Shown here: piece after piece, positions 10,030 through 22,404 of the stretch
Layout of the letters: each line of letters starts with the position of its first letter
How positions within the stretch are numbered: position 1 is the stretch's first letter
Source of the DNA: Camellia lanceoleosa
Lineage: Eukaryota; Streptophyta; Magnoliopsida; Ericales; Theaceae
NCBI GenBank assembly: GCA_025200525.1
Contig: CM045758.1
Coordinates: 164,450,261-164,514,260 of the forward strand
DNA length: 64,000 bases
Reading direction: 5' to 3'
The notes under the pieces: generated by a model
Database searches by the model: none
Told to the model about the DNA's origin: nothing
Seen by the model: the letters and a program-made list of their open reading frames with translations, nothing else
Position numbers and translations under genes: made by a program

Positions 10030-10678
10030 TAAATATATATATATATATATTCAAATAGTTTAATATATATATATATATTTCAATAGTTTAAATAAATAAA
10101 GTTGGTACAGGTTTCACTTGGTCCACTACGGTTTACTTTTCAAATTGTTTGGAAGGAAATCAATTCCATGTACAACGGTCAAACTAACTTTGAAAAGTTG
10201 GTTTTCCTGTTCAAACATATTGATGCACCTTTTCACTTCAAAATTGGAACCTGTTCGGGTCTTAAGTTTTGTGCCTATATATACCCATCAATTCCAGCAG
10301 TCTTGGGACCGAATTTCTAATTCGGAAAAAACAGTCTGTTAAGATTCTTTGTGCTGTCCAACTTTTCTTTTGTGCATTATTCTTCATTTTAGTTTAGAAT
10401 AAATATTCAGAGAGTTAGATCACAGGTTTGGTTCGCCAAACAATTTGTTTTGGAGTGTTACTACAAATTGATTAAAGATCATTGTATCTTGGGAGATAGA
10501 CGCCACTCAACTGTAAGCACCATAGCGGGGTGAATCTGTCTTAAAGACAGAGTGTCACACACTTGACTTAGTTTTGTAATTTTTATTTGGTTCGACAAAA
10601 TAAATCCGGTATGTTATTTATTTATTTTGTTTGATTTTATTTCCAATTTATTTATTTACACAGAAGATTGTTCCTACA
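10030..10678 (+). mobile_element. Ty1-copia 3' LTR, right part
   Basis: LTR sequence resumes in the TA-rich tract after the viral insertion. A TATA-like CCTATATATACCC lies at about 10273, followed by the transcribed R/U5 region, ending TTCCTACA at 10671-10678. The start TG and end CA give a full LTR of about 1.1 kb when the virus is left out. The segment TATTCAAATAGTTTAAT is present on both sides of the virus (1101-1117 and 10048-10064). Confidence 0.7.
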
Positions 10679-10684
10679 ATTCAC

Positions 10685-10899
10685 AGAATTAAATGAATTT
10701 TATCTAAAAAATTAATGTTAGACCCGAAAACGACATCAACTTCCCATTCACTCATAAATGGTTTGGACGTTCCGTCTTCACCGTGTGACTTGCTACGTGA
10801 CAAAGAACACTTCACCTCTTTGGACCCACCCCATAAGACGTTTGGGGCCCACTCAAATTTGGCTAAAAAATATGCCTATATTAAACCATTTTTCCAACA
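10685..10899 (-). mobile_element. Inverted fragment of the same copia LTR
   Basis: The reverse complement of the first 210 bp or so of the 679 LTR, ending CCAACA at 10894-10899. It differs by substitutions and a short insertion near 10738-10755. It starts within a few bases of the end of the first LTR, which suggests that the complete copia element inserted into an older LTR of its own family lying in the opposite orientation. Confidence 0.7.
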
Positions 10900-11425
10900 G
10901 TGTGTTCCAACCATACTCTTTATTTTAGCTAGTCATTTAAACTAATTTAACCAATTTTCAAAACGAAAAATGCTATATATATATTACTCTTTTTCATAGA
11001 ATGCCACATATGCACACTCTCTAATATGGTTGCCAATGTGACATTTGCGATAATATTTTTAAAAATAATATTTTTTAATATTAGTTTTAAAAATATTATA
11101 AAAAATAATTTTAAGTAATATTTAATTTTTTTTATTATAAAATTTATAGTATGTGAATATATTTCAACAAATGAATTTGGTGGAGCCATCTTTAAAGGGA
11201 AGGAAGGGGAAGAATAAAAGAAAACAATAAAGAATTTTTTAAAAAAAATAACAATACAAAGGAAGTTCTTCAATAATTGCAATTTATCAAATTAAGAACC
11301 GAAAGAACACAAATTAAGTAATCAAAAACCTTACAAAGGTCAATGAATAAATAAGAAAAAAAAATCATAAATAGAAAAGTTAGGAATAAACTTCAAAATA
11401 AATAAACTATTTCTAACACCAGTTG
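10900..11425. other. AT-rich intergenic DNA
   Basis: Poly-A/T runs and short inverted runs of TAAAAATATT near 11050-11110. I see no gene. Confidence 0.6.
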
Positions 11426-11513
11426 TTACAAATCTCCATGTAGATGCCACAAATGCTCAACTAGGTCTGCTTGGAGTTTAGAATGAGTTAGTCTATCTCT
11501 TATTCTATCAAGC
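11426..11513 (-). pseudogene. Possible last exon of a PIF/Harbinger (ALP1-like) transposase
   Basis: The minus-strand translation to the TAA at 11426-11428 ends KLQADLVEHLWHLHGDL. This resembles the common LQxDLIEHLW-x-G ending of plant ALP1/HARBI1-like nucleases. It is preceded by an acceptor-like TATATAG at 11514-11520. No catalytic region is visible upstream, so at most a remnant is left. The match is short and could be coincidental. Confidence 0.35.
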
Positions 11514-12797
11514 CTATATATTATAAAACTAATATACACTCCATGTTACTTTTATAACATTCTATCAAAAAACAGGAAAAGCTGACAGCAAAAATGAATT
11601 TATGCATTTTTTCCTTGCTAATGGGAATTACCTCACTAATTGAATGATAGTAGTGGATATATATAAGAATATGAAAAAACAAAATCACCTACATCTTAAA
11701 AAATGTAATATAACCATGCCATATTTAAGTATGCACAAGTGTGCAGACATAACATCTTATAATGCTAATTTTCACTATAAATATTTCAATGTGTAAAAAT
11801 CAGAATTCTATTAAAAACATAAACTTATGGGACTCGATACTACACAGCAACATATGGGGCATCTCAATTAAGCATAGTTCTAGTCTACAACCACATATAA
11901 GAGACGAAATCATGATTACTCACAATAATGGGAGTCAATACCAACGAAGCTACATATGCATACATCTTTCTTGCACTCTTAACCATAATGTTTCAGTGTC
12001 AGTCACCGAATACAATAAAAAATATAATGGCGTCACATACTCAAACATAGATTCAGTTAAGAAATTGAGAGAGAGAAGTAGGGGCATTGAGATACAAAGC
12101 AAAAAAGGAAACAAACCTGTAGGGACAGACTGAAGCACCGATCGTCTCGCATAGCAGCAGTAAACGGCATAAACCCTACGATCAAGAGTGAAATCGTGAG
12201 GGAGAGATAACTACGAATTTTGAGATAAGGGTGTGCAAGAGTGAAATCGTGGAGATTGATGAGGGGAGATTTGATAAGGGAGAAAAAAAAAAAGGAGGGA
12301 ATTTGCCACTGCAGATAATCAGATCACCCCCACAAAATAAAATAAAAAAAATTAATAATAATAATAATAATAATTTCAAAACAATTTTTAGATTTATTTT
12401 TTTGAAAAAAATTAAAAATAATTTGAGAGCAATAAAAATCAAAATTATATTTTTAAAATTTTAAAAAGTATTTATGACGTAAAAGATAAAAATATACAAA
12501 AATAATAAGTATTTTTTTTTTCACCCAATTTTTTTTAGATTTTTAGGAAAAAAAAATTGAAACTAGTTTATGAAAATAAAACCAAACATATTGAAATAGA
12601 TAATCTGACCACATTCTTTGAAAAAATTTAAATTATCTCAAATTAGTCATCTCAACATAAAAGTGTGTTTGGACTTAATGGGTTCATTTTGTGATCTAAT
12701 TCAATGATCATTTTAATTTTACAATTCAGTAATTATAATATTTAAAACTCTTTGAAAAATTGTAATAAAAAATACAAATCACTAAATCACATCATTC
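11514..12797. other. Intergenic DNA with a 5'-exon-like segment
   Basis: Minus-strand 12310-12120 looks like a plant 5' untranslated exon (pyrimidine-rich leader, duplicated CACGATTTCACTCTTG) ending in a donor-like CTACAG/GTTTGT near 12118. It may belong with the transposase-like tail at 11.4 kb. The rest is AT-rich without recognised genes. Confidence 0.3.
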
Positions 12798-13140
12798 CAC
12801 TAGCAAAACTTTTACCGATGAATAGTATTATCGTCGCTAAATGGTTAACTCTTTGCCCATACCAACTTGTCATCGCCAAAAGTATGCACACTAATAGCAA
12901 CGCTCATTGTGTTGCTAAAACATAAGCCTCGTAGCTAAAAGTTCTGAAATTTTGGTGCCAACCAAAAATTTTAGCGCTAAAAGAATGTTATGCTTTTTTA
13001 GTGACGATAGCAAATTACGTCGGTAAAGGTATACTTTTACCAACGAAATTTATCATTGTGTCGCCAAAAATATACTTTTGACGATGAAAAATTGACATCG
13101 TCGCCAAAAGTAGTTGCCAAAAGTGTAATTTCTTGTAGTG
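12798..13140. mobile_element. Small non-autonomous CACTA-like element
   Basis: The left end CACTAGCAAAACTTTTACCG at 12798 and the right end, read on the minus strand from 13140, CACTACAAGAAATTACACTT, carry CACTA termini. Short subterminal motifs such as CGTCGCCAAAAG and TTTTACCGAYG repeat in both orientations. The element is 343 bp with no coding capacity. Flanking trinucleotides (TTC and GTA) do not match, so the left boundary or the duplication has decayed. Confidence 0.65.
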
Positions 13141-14027
13141 GTAGTAGCACACACAGTCAAAGCCTATCACCATCATGAGAGCAATCGCCACATCCCCTGG
13201 TCCCATCTTTCACTGATCACAAAGTCTCAAATCTCACGGTAATGTCCTCAACACGCCATGTCAGAAGTGGCTTAAAGACCAATCAAAATAGATCACATGA
13301 AGTCAAGAGGCAACCAGAACAAATCGATAACCACCCATCTCCCAATCCCTAACTCAGCCAATCATTGAACCACAACTCCCAAGGCACTCCTCAATCACTC
13401 TATCATATTTATTTTGGTGTTTATTTATCATATGTATTAATTTTAGTATCTTTAACCTAAAAGAAATATTAATGTAATTTTATTTTTCTCAAACTTTAAG
13501 AGTGGTAAATGTAATTTGTCTTTATTTTTGAAATAAAAAATAGAGTTTGAGCCCAATGATAAATAAGACCCTAATTTTTTAAGTGGTTAAATTTAAATTT
13601 TATACTTTTAAAATTATATTAATTGTAGTCAATCGTTACATGACGTTCTTTTTTAGGTACATCGGAATAAAATAGTGACATGGCATTTTGTGCAATGAGG
13701 GTATTTTCTAAATGGACAGATAGAATGAAAAAAAAAAAAGGATTAAATTGTCAAAATGGTCCATTTTTCATTAGTATTAACTAATGGACACCAATAGATC
13801 ATTAGATTTGATGTCATTTTAAAAGAAGAGAGTTAAGATTAAAACAATTAAAAATTTATGGTTTAAATTTTTGTTTTTAGTTTGATTGGAAAGAAAATCT
13901 TTATTGAAAAATCAATAAAATATCGAATCAATTTGGTATAGTAGTATTACAAGATTTCAAAATGAGATAAACAACTTCTATAGAAGAAATGATGTAAACC
14001 TCTATAGAGGAGGAGAAAAGGCCCTCA
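13141..14027. other. Intergenic DNA
   Basis: No gene, RNA or clear repeat boundary recognised. Confidence 0.5.
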
Positions 14028-14405
14028 CAAGGGAATTGGGTACAACATGGTGCAGTGACAACTCATTAGGCCTTGTCTCGAATCCATGTCATTGATCCGA
14101 ACCGTTTATATTGTAGAGTTCATCGAGTAGATCATTCATGAAAAAAATAGATTAATTAGATATCTATAACTTCAAAATGAGACCATATTTGCTTTTTTTA
14201 AAAATAAACGGTTAGACTAATTTTGATAATATATTTTAAAACAATTAGTACTTGATCATGGGGTTGCACATGTACAATTAACTTGATTTTTTTTATAAAT
14301 GATATGTTCGGCGAACCTTACGATATAAATGGTTCGGATCAATGACATAGGTTCGAGGCAAGGCCCAATAGACCCTCACGACAATGTGTTGTGCTAGCAT
14401 GCTCC
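14028..14405. repeat. Foldback (inverted-repeat) element
   Basis: Arms of about 115 bp at 14028-14148 and 14285-14405 are inverted copies; the clearest shared core is ATGTCATTGATCCGAACC (left arm), seen inverted as GGTTCGGATCAATGACAT at 14328-14346. The spacer is about 136 bp and AT-rich. Its segment AATTAGATATCTATAA resembles the interior of the elements at 22.4 and 29.1 kb. Confidence 0.75.
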
Positions 14406-14796
14406 CCATATCCCCTCACAAAAGAGGGAAACAAACCTTCACGTAGGAAGGATTGTTACATCATTAAATTAAAGATTAAGAAAATCAAACAAACAAATCG
14501 AATCTAAGTTGCCACCCAATTCATCCAAAATTTTATCGCTTCGCAACCTTCAACTTGAAATCTAAAGACCCCACCTTTGCCGATCAAGATAGAGCATTGA
14601 AGTTGAAGTGGTCGCCTAGTGTAAAACATATGTTATACAACATCGGGTTTCAGATTATAAGAAAATCTAAAGCCAAATTTTGAAGTTGTGGGCTCGAAGA
14701 TAGAGACTTATGTGTATCCAGTGTTGGCTTGTTTGATCACATAGTAGAAACTTGTGTGTTATCCACAATAATACATAAGGTATAAACTAATATATA

Positions 14797-14930
14797 TACG
14801 TATATATTAAAGTAAATTACCACAAAAAAATCTGGATAATACATAAGGTAAGTGTCTGCTTTAGGGTCCATTTTTGAGGGGGTTTTTTTTTTTTTTTTTT
14901 TTTGTGGTAATTTACTCTAATATAGATATA
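14797..14930. repeat. Hairpin repeat around a poly-T run
   Basis: TAAAGTAAATTACCACAAAA at about 14810-14829 is inverted as TTTGTGGTAATTTACTCTAA at about 14901-14920. The loop is some 70 bp and includes a run of 20 or more T residues. Confidence 0.7.
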
Positions 14931-16060
14931 TAGAAACTTTTGTCAATATTATATATTTTTAAATAAATTATTATTTTTGTAGAAATAAATGCGATAAAAA
15001 TAAAAGAAAAGAAAGATATTACAATTATCATATTGACTTAATTTTTTTTTATGATTTATATGGTGAATACTATAAAATAAAATATTTTGAATCGTTGAAA
15101 CAAAGCTGGTGAAATATCCGACGGCCCATACAGCCTTCTCCCATCCAAATAATGGGCTCGGAGCCTACTCTTTTATTTTAATGTCGTGTTTGTGTTGGAC
15201 CTGGTGCTATTATTGGACATCCAATGTTGGTGATCGTGTGTGTGTTTTATAATCTTCTTTGGCAACTACTCGGGTTGATACATTCGAGATTGCTGTTGTG
15301 AAAATGATGAGTTTCAATTGATTTCTCTTAGAATTGTTTTAATTTTTGTATTGAGGTTGATAGGTTTAAAACCCACAAAATAACAATATGAAGGTGTGAT
15401 GGATCAACATCTAACCCCCTTTTTTTTCCCCCTTTTTCTTTCAAATTCTCCCATTTAAATAAACTTCTCCATTCACTTGAACCCTTTGACAGACTGTTTA
15501 CATATGTACTTTGTGGTTCACTATAAATATGGGTTGTTTTGAGAAGTTAGTTAAAGTTTATTTTTTAGTTTTTTATTTTTTTTTTAAAAAACATGTAAAA
15601 AAGTATAAAAATGATGTAACCCAAAATAGGTTAAAAGTTGGCTTTTGATATTTAGCTATCTTTCCAAAAGAGGCCTACGTTTCGTACTTTGTGGTTCACT
15701 ATTTGTATTACAATTCTTATGGGAGGAGTTTCTCTCCCATCCTCATCGATTGGAGAAGTTTAGGCCCGTGGAGTTCACCGCGAGTCTCATTTCGATGATC
15801 CAAATTAATTATAATTTTATGGCTCTTTGTGTATATCATTCATAAAAATTAAAAGAAAAAGGTTGATCTAATAATTATAACATCTTTATTTTATTGCATT
15901 TGTCACTAAAAAAATAAACTGCAATTTATTTTATTTAGGATAAATGTGATACAATAAAGGTGTTACGATTATCATTTAAACCTATTTTTTTGTGTGTGGG
16001 TGATATACATGAAGAGCAATAAAAATAAACAGTTCAAATAATCAAAATGGGACATATAAG
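14931..16060. other. Intergenic DNA
   Basis: No credible gene. The segment TACTTTGTGGTTCACTAT appears twice (near 15507 and 15685), suggesting an unlabelled repeat. Confidence 0.45.
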
Positions 16061-16442
16061 GGCATCTCTAATGGTGCATTAATTTTTTTTTACCAAATTT
16101 GAGTAAAATCTTTTTTTGATATTAAGTGCTCCAACTGAGGGTTTTGTAATTTCATCAAACCACCGATCGACCGAGCTAACTACCGAGCGAATGACCAGCT
16201 GGTGTAATTTTTTCACAAATTTTTACCTTTTGAGTGGTCATTAGAGGGGACATCTGGTGGTGAAAATCCAAAGACAATGAACAATGATTTAATGAAAGGT
16301 ACATTGATTCTCAGTTTGATGAAAGAAAAAGTGAAATTCTGGATTTAAAACAAATTTGATGAAACCGTTAGAACAAGAAAAGAAGCTATTTTTCATCAAA
16401 TTTAAATTTTATAACAGTTTTGAGTAATCATTGGACATGGTC
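16061..16442. repeat. MITE-like repeat (CATCTCTAATGG ends)
   Basis: The left end GGGCATCTCTAATGGTGCAT and the right end TAATCATTGGACATGGTCT, which is similar when reversed and complemented, frame a noncoding segment containing two more internal echoes of the ACATTGGA-type motif. Boundaries are approximate. Confidence 0.4.
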
Positions 16443-16976
16443 TAATGAATCTCATGGGCTCGAACAACACCACTCCAATCTAGATGAAGATTAAGAGAGA
16501 AACCTCTCCCAATTTGTATTTATACATTTGGGGTGCTTCAATTTTGCATTTCTATTTTCAATTTGAATTTTTTATTCTCTTGTTTTTTTAGTTTGTTAAG
16601 ACTATGAAATTTTAATGTTGAAGAATAACAATACATTGAAATAATTTTTTCATTTAGAAGTCCTCAATTTGGGACTTTTAACCATCAAGATTGATATTAG
16701 GTGCTCTATTTATTTTTTATTTTATTTTTTACTAATATCCCTCATTTTTGCATTTTTTATCCCATAATCTAGATTTTTTTTCCCCCTGTTTGAAAAGATA
16801 GTGAAATTTCATTATCTAGATACAATCTGCACAATGTCATTTTATCAAATTTATTTATCACACAACAGGCTCTTATTTGATAGGTTTTAAAAAGAAAATA
16901 AAAAATATATATATTTAAAATAATATATAAATGAATAAAATTATGACATTTTAAATTTTAAAAACCAAAGCCATAA

Positions 16977-17190
16977 GCTATGTTTGGCATGCCTATTTGG
17001 GCTAAAATAGTTATATAGGACAAAATTAGCTATTTTAGCAAAGTAGGAAAAAATGTCATATTCAACCTATAATTATTTTATTTTTTTATTTACAAAAGTT
17101 TAAAAAAAAAACTAAAAAATTTATCCCAAATGAGACTTTTTATTCTCAGACTAAAATAATCAAAAAGTCAATTCACATCTCAAACGAAGG
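16977..17190. repeat. MITE-like repeat, family C
   Basis: Noncoding AT-rich unit starting CTATGTTTGGCATG and ending TCTCAAACGAAGGCTATG, with an internal ATAATTATTTTATTTTTTTA. Related units lie at 19865, 21050, 28810, 30930 and 31690. Confidence 0.5.
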
Positions 17191-17309
17191 CTATGAAAAT
17201 GTTGGTAATATGGAAAAAGTTATGACTATATCCTTTTCACCTGAAAATCATATTATGTGAGGGTTATAATAAAAAAATTTCTGTAAAAATATTATTCACT
17301 TTACTTGTT

Positions 17310-17730
17310 TTTGGTTTTTCACAAAATACTTTTCAGAAAATTTCACTTTCTTGTTTTTCGTATTTTTTTATTTTTACTGATTTTTTTTTTATATTTTCAA
17401 TAATTTAAAAAAATTTTAGACACACATAACATAAATACACATAAAAAGTATAATTTTTGTAAAAAAAATCTTTTAAAAATTTACTAAATACCAAAAAATA
17501 CTATAATTCAATATATTTTCCGTATTTTTATGTATTTATTAATTTTAAATTTTTTTTTTCACAAATGTTTTACTTTTTAGATACATCTAAGTAAGGTGCA
17601 TCTAAAAAAATATATAAAATGATTAAAATCTTAAAAATACTTACTAAAAATAAAAAAATACGAAAAATAAAAAATTTAATTTTCTAAAAACTTATTAATC
17701 TAAAAAACTCAAATCAAATATACACATTGT
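17310..17730. repeat. MITE-like repeat, family A, copy 1
   Basis: A roughly 400-bp unit recognised by ATACATCTAAGTAAGGTGCA near 17579 and by CACATAACATAAATACAC near 17422. The same order of motifs recurs at 19372, 26545, 32055 (inverted) and 60400 (inverted). Confidence 0.7.
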
Positions 17731-17931
17731 TTTTAATTTTAAAATAATCATTTGGATTATTTAACCCAAGGCGTACCACAATATTTTACGGCACACAAAT
17801 CAGGCGTACATAAAAAAACCTAGGTTCGGTTCCAAAACAGGCCGATGAAACTTCTGACTTTGCATTATCTTACTAGGCCCAAGGATCTTAATCAATTTTT
17901 GAGTCTATGAAATGGTGTTATATGAAAATTT

Positions 17932-18325
17932 ACGTTCCGTTTGTTATGATGATTTGCTTTTTAAAATTCTATAAAATACATGTATTTATTTAAATTTAAT
18001 AAAACAAAAAATAAAAATTAACAGAAAATATTTTCTATTGTTCATAGAAAACAAGTGTGTTTTGATAGAAAATATTTTCAATTTTTAAAAAGTGAAAAAT
18101 GTTTTTCAGATTAAAATTTTACTAACGTTGCCATACCACCACCATCACCACTCTTATCTCTACCACCACGCCACCATCATGCCGCCACCACCACCGCCAC
18201 CTCCACTTTTGTTCTACCACTACCATCACTATCATCACCGAACATAAAAAAATATTTTCTATGGAAAACATTTTCTATAAAAAAAAAAATCATAAAAAAT
18301 ATTTTACGTCCAAACAAACGGAATA
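17932..18325. repeat. MITE-like element carrying a CCA-rich microsatellite
   Basis: Ends TTCCGTTTGTT at 17935 and AACAAACGGAA at 18313 are inverted copies. Inside, subterminal GAAAATATTTTCTAT motifs occur in both arms, and the centre (18130-18240) is a run of CCA/CCG/ATC triplets. No coding function is inferred. Confidence 0.6.
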
Positions 18326-19371
18326 TTATATTCATATATAAAATTTCACAAGAATGATATGATAATAACATTATTGTAAATAAAAAAAATTTCAATAGCA
18401 TTTTATTTTAAAGTGAAAGATCCACGTTGAATCATTTCATTATGTATGAATTTGTTTGTGTAGGCATTACTTGTATTGTATGGTACGTTGTACTAAAAAA
18501 AGATATTGAGTGTGTTACGTGACGCTATTAGTTAAAACTAGTCGCAAACAAGGGTGGAGGCACTCAAGGGCAGGGGGTCATGTGCCCCTCCGTGGGTTTT
18601 TGGAAATTTTTTTTTTTTCAAAGATAAAGAAAATATTTTAAATAAAAAATTTATAAAAATATTATTTAAAGTGAAATGTCAATGATATTTTTAAAATTAT
18701 AAGAACAATAATGGTTATTTTGATTGAAAGTAAAGAGAGTATGATAAGTTATATTATTATTTATAAAAATTTCAATATAATGGATGTCTATAATTATTGA
18801 CATGCAAATATAATTAATCTCAATAAAGATATATGAAATTTATTGGATTGTTACGTACATTTGACATGCAGAGTTTGTCCTCCATATGTTTTTTTTTCCA
18901 TTCATAGCCAAAATGACCATATAAATTATAATCAAGTAACACATCTTCAATTATAAAAAAAATAAAAAAATTACAATAGGTTATAACTAATATCAAAATG
19001 AGTCATAACTAACTATTACTTGATATATAGTAATAGCCAAAATAACAACCACAAGAAGTTATAACTAAATTATATCTAACACTATAATATGTCATAACTA
19101 AAGACCACGAAGATCATAATTACGACATATGATAGACACTTTTTTTTATGGTGTGTTTTATAAAATTTCTCTACTAAAATATATTATTTCTATCTCAACT
19201 TATCTTCTTTTTTAATTTTCTAATCTACCTATAAATAGTTACTCCCTAATATTTATATAAAATTTAATCTTAAATCCTATAATTTAAAATTCACATTTAT
19301 CCAAATGGACTCTTAATATTTAAGTTTAGTAATATCTCATTGTTGTTTATTATAAAAATAAAAATAAAAAA
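18326..19371. other. Intergenic DNA with GTCATAACTAA motifs
   Basis: No gene. The region 18950-19150 repeats short GTTATAACTAA/GTCATAACTAA motifs, as does 37500-37680, which suggests a further diverged repeat family. Confidence 0.4.
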
Positions 19372-19790
19372 TTTTTCATGGTTAGAGTTTTCCAAAAATA
19401 CTTTTGAGAAAATTCTACTTTCTTGTTTTTCGTTTTTGTTTTTACTTATTTTTTTAAATATTTTAAGCAATTTTTTTAATTTTGAGACATATCTAACATA
19501 AATATACCTAAAAAGTAAAAAAATTATGAAAAAACCTTTTAAAAATTCACTAAATATCAAAAATACAAAAAAAAAATATATTAAAATTCTGTACATTATT
19601 TGTATTTTTATGTATTTATTAATTTTTTAAAATATTTTTTCACAAATTTTTTACTTTTTAAATACATCTAAGTAAAGTGCATATAAAAAAGTAAAAAAAA
19701 AAATTTAAAATTTTATAAATATTTACTAAAAACAAAAAAACTCCATTGGCAAAAAACTTTGATCCAAAAAACTCAAACTAAACAGACTGA
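19372..19790. repeat. MITE-like repeat, family A, copy 2
   Basis: Same orientation as copy 1, with ATACATCTAAGTAAAGTGCA near 19661 and CATATCTAACATAAATATAC near 19487. Confidence 0.7.
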
Positions 19791-19864
19791 TATTATCATT
19801 AACATTAATTGTGCCCTCTCTCCATCAAATTCCTAGTTACGCCATTGGTCACAAATAGATTAAG

Positions 19865-20090
19865 GGCTCCTTTGAGATGTGGGTTGGTTTTTTAATTTTT
19901 TGACTATTTTAACTTGAGGCTAAAAAGTTTCATTAGAAATAAGTTTTTTGGCTTTTGTGAAAGAAAAAAATAAAATAATTATGATTTTGATATAACATTT
20001 TATCTCATTAGAATAAAAATATTATTTTATTTTTTTATGACTATTTTAATAAATAAAAAAACTCCATTTTAACTTATAGCAAACGAAGAC
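19865..20090. repeat. MITE-like repeat, family C
   Basis: Starts GGCTCCTTTGAGATGTGGG and ends AGCAAACGAAGACTAA, with the family signature AAATAAAATAATTATGATTT inside. Confidence 0.55.
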
Positions 20091-20091
20091 T

Positions 20092-20330
20092 AAGGTCAAG
20101 TTTGGCAGGTATCAAAAAAGTCAAAAAATTATTCAAAAAGTTAAAAAGTTATAACTATTTATCAAAATTCAAAAAGTACGACTGCACAACTTTCAATCCT
20201 AATTTCCTCCTACACACTAATTTATATAATTTTTAATATATATTTTTTCAAAAAAGTTAAAAAATTAACCTAAACAACTATATTTTTTTCCTCAACTTTT
20301 TAGTCTGAAAAATAAAAAACAACTCCTGGC
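20092..20330. repeat. MITE-like repeat, family B
   Basis: Starts AAGGTCAAGTTTGGCAGG, directly abutting the family C unit. The interior GTACGACTGCACAAC matches the GGCTGCACAA segment of the copies at 23.0 and 23.9 kb. Confidence 0.55.
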
Positions 20331-21049
20331 TTGAAAATGAGATCTCACCTCATTGGTACTTGGGTTTGACTTTATTAATGATTTATTGATTTTTTTTTTT
20401 TTTTTTATAGGATTGAAAAAATAAGAAAAGTTTAACATAATTTTTTTTAAAAAGTCACCACAGATAAAAAAAATATATCTTAAGAGTTGTTTAGGATGAC
20501 CTAAATAAGTGTACTTTTTGTCTTTTTACAAAAAGATATATAAAAAAGTAGAGAGTTGATATGATGAAAAAAAGATAAAAAAATAAAAAGATAAATTATT
20601 TTTGAGTTGCCAAACTTAATCTTAAAAAGAGTCAAGGTTACAAAAATTACTTTATTTGTGTTTTTACTATATTTTTAAAATACTTAAATTTTTTTTACTA
20701 TAAATAAATATGCTCAAATAATTAATAAAATGAATTTATTTTAATTAAAAGCTGACATTTGAAAAGGTTGTAGAAAAAAAAAATTTGTCACGTCCAACTC
20801 TCTGACTTTATACACTAATCGTGGTTGGTTTTTGAATACCAACTTTCGTAACCATCACTTTATCGTTTTGTGTGATTTATAAATTTTAAAAAATAAAAAT
20901 AAAAAGGAAAAGGAAAAAATAATTAAAAAAATAGTTATATTTTATTTATATTTATATGTTTTTTTAATTTATAAATCCAACATGACCTAAATAAATAAAT
21001 AGAAAGTATTAATGGAAATGGGTAAGATTATACAAAGTAATTTTTTTTT
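20331..21049. other. AT-rich intergenic DNA
   Basis: Homopolymer runs and diverged repeat fragments; no gene seen. Confidence 0.45.
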
Positions 21050-21270
21050 TAAACCTTCGTTTGGGATGTGGGTTAGTTATTTTATTTTTTTAACTTTTTA
21101 ACTATTAGGCTAGGGTTAAAAAACCTCATTTAGGATACATTTTCAACTTTTTTAACTTTTGTGAGAGAATAAATAAAATAATTATAATTTAAATATAATA
21201 TTTTATCTAATTAATTTTTTAATATATTTTATTTTTTTATCACTAAAATAACTAAAAAATTGCATGCTAA
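21050..21270. repeat. MITE-like repeat, family C
   Basis: Starts ACCTTCGTTTGGGATGTGGG and carries AAATAAAATAATTATAATTT. The right end is diverged. Confidence 0.5.
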
Positions 21271-21664
21271 ACTTATGAGTGATTTAAGATGTTCTAAATA
21301 AGTGTATTTTTTAATTTTTTATTAAAAATATTTGTAAAAAAATAAAAAAAAAATATTAACTAAAAAAATAAAAAAGGTACACTTATTTTTGTATACCTAA
21401 CCACCCCTTGGCCTAAGCATTAAAAGAGTTGAAACCAACCAGACCTACCGCCATCATTGCCAACGCCAACTATTTCCTTCCTTGGCAGTCATGTAACAAC
21501 AATGATTCAATCCACTAAAAGAATCATTATTAATAGTACTAATATATTAAAAAAGTAAAAAAGAAAATACAATTTTAAGACCAAAATATCACATCATTAC
21601 TCATGGAATCTACTGCCACCTAATTAGTGGGAGCACTAAAGCATTTTTCTTCATGTAATCCAAG

Positions 21665-22005
21665 ACAATATGAAGGAGTGTTTTGAGAAATTAGTAAAAA
21701 GTTAATTTTTGACTTTTTATTAAATTTTTTAGTTTTTTGAAAAGTAATTCGGGAAGTTAGTAAAAAGTTGTCTTTTGAATTTTTAGTTTAATATTTATTT
21801 ATGGTATCAAATCAAATTAAAATGATTAAAATATCCGTATTCAATATAAGCAATTTAATTTTTTATTTTTTTGTCATAAATCCGAATTTGTAATTTTACA
21901 CTTACGTTTTTGACACTTTCCAAACCAATTTTGTTGCATTTTTGAACATTTTGACAAAAACGTGACTTTTTATTTTGGTTTCCAAAATGACACGAGGATT
22001 AGAAA
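21665..22005. repeat. Dispersed repeat, family F, copy 1
   Basis: Starts GGAGTGTTTTGAGAAATTAG and ends TTTGGTTTCCAAAATGACAC. A closely similar unit of the same length and orientation lies at 38195-38540. Confidence 0.75.
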
Positions 22006-22404
22006 TGTTTGGGCCCCTTTCTTAGGGTTTTATGACTCTCAATTTGATCTTGACTCTTGATATATGTGCGAAGTCAACTTACATATGTGTAAGCCTTATT
22101 TTATGAATGATTGAAATAAAAATGAAGGTTATAAGAGTCATGTATGCGTGAAGGTCTCTATCATAATTGTATGAAAATTTATACAACATGGGGCCTACTT
22201 TCACCGCTACCCTCACCAATTTCCCATAGTATACAGCTCATTTCAATTAAGTTTTGCTTGTAGTGTACTATATAAGTATGTTTTTTTATTGTTTTTTTAA
22301 TCATATTATCTTTTTAATTTTTTTTTATATATTTTTTTAAAAAGTTAAAATTGCTTTTATTTAAATTATTCTAAATAATCCCTTGCTCTTCAGCAATTGT
22401 GGGG

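Noticed and set aside
11762..12133. 123-codon plus-strand frame
   Set aside because: No motif; composition like surrounding intergenic DNA and opposed by exon-like signals on the minus strand.
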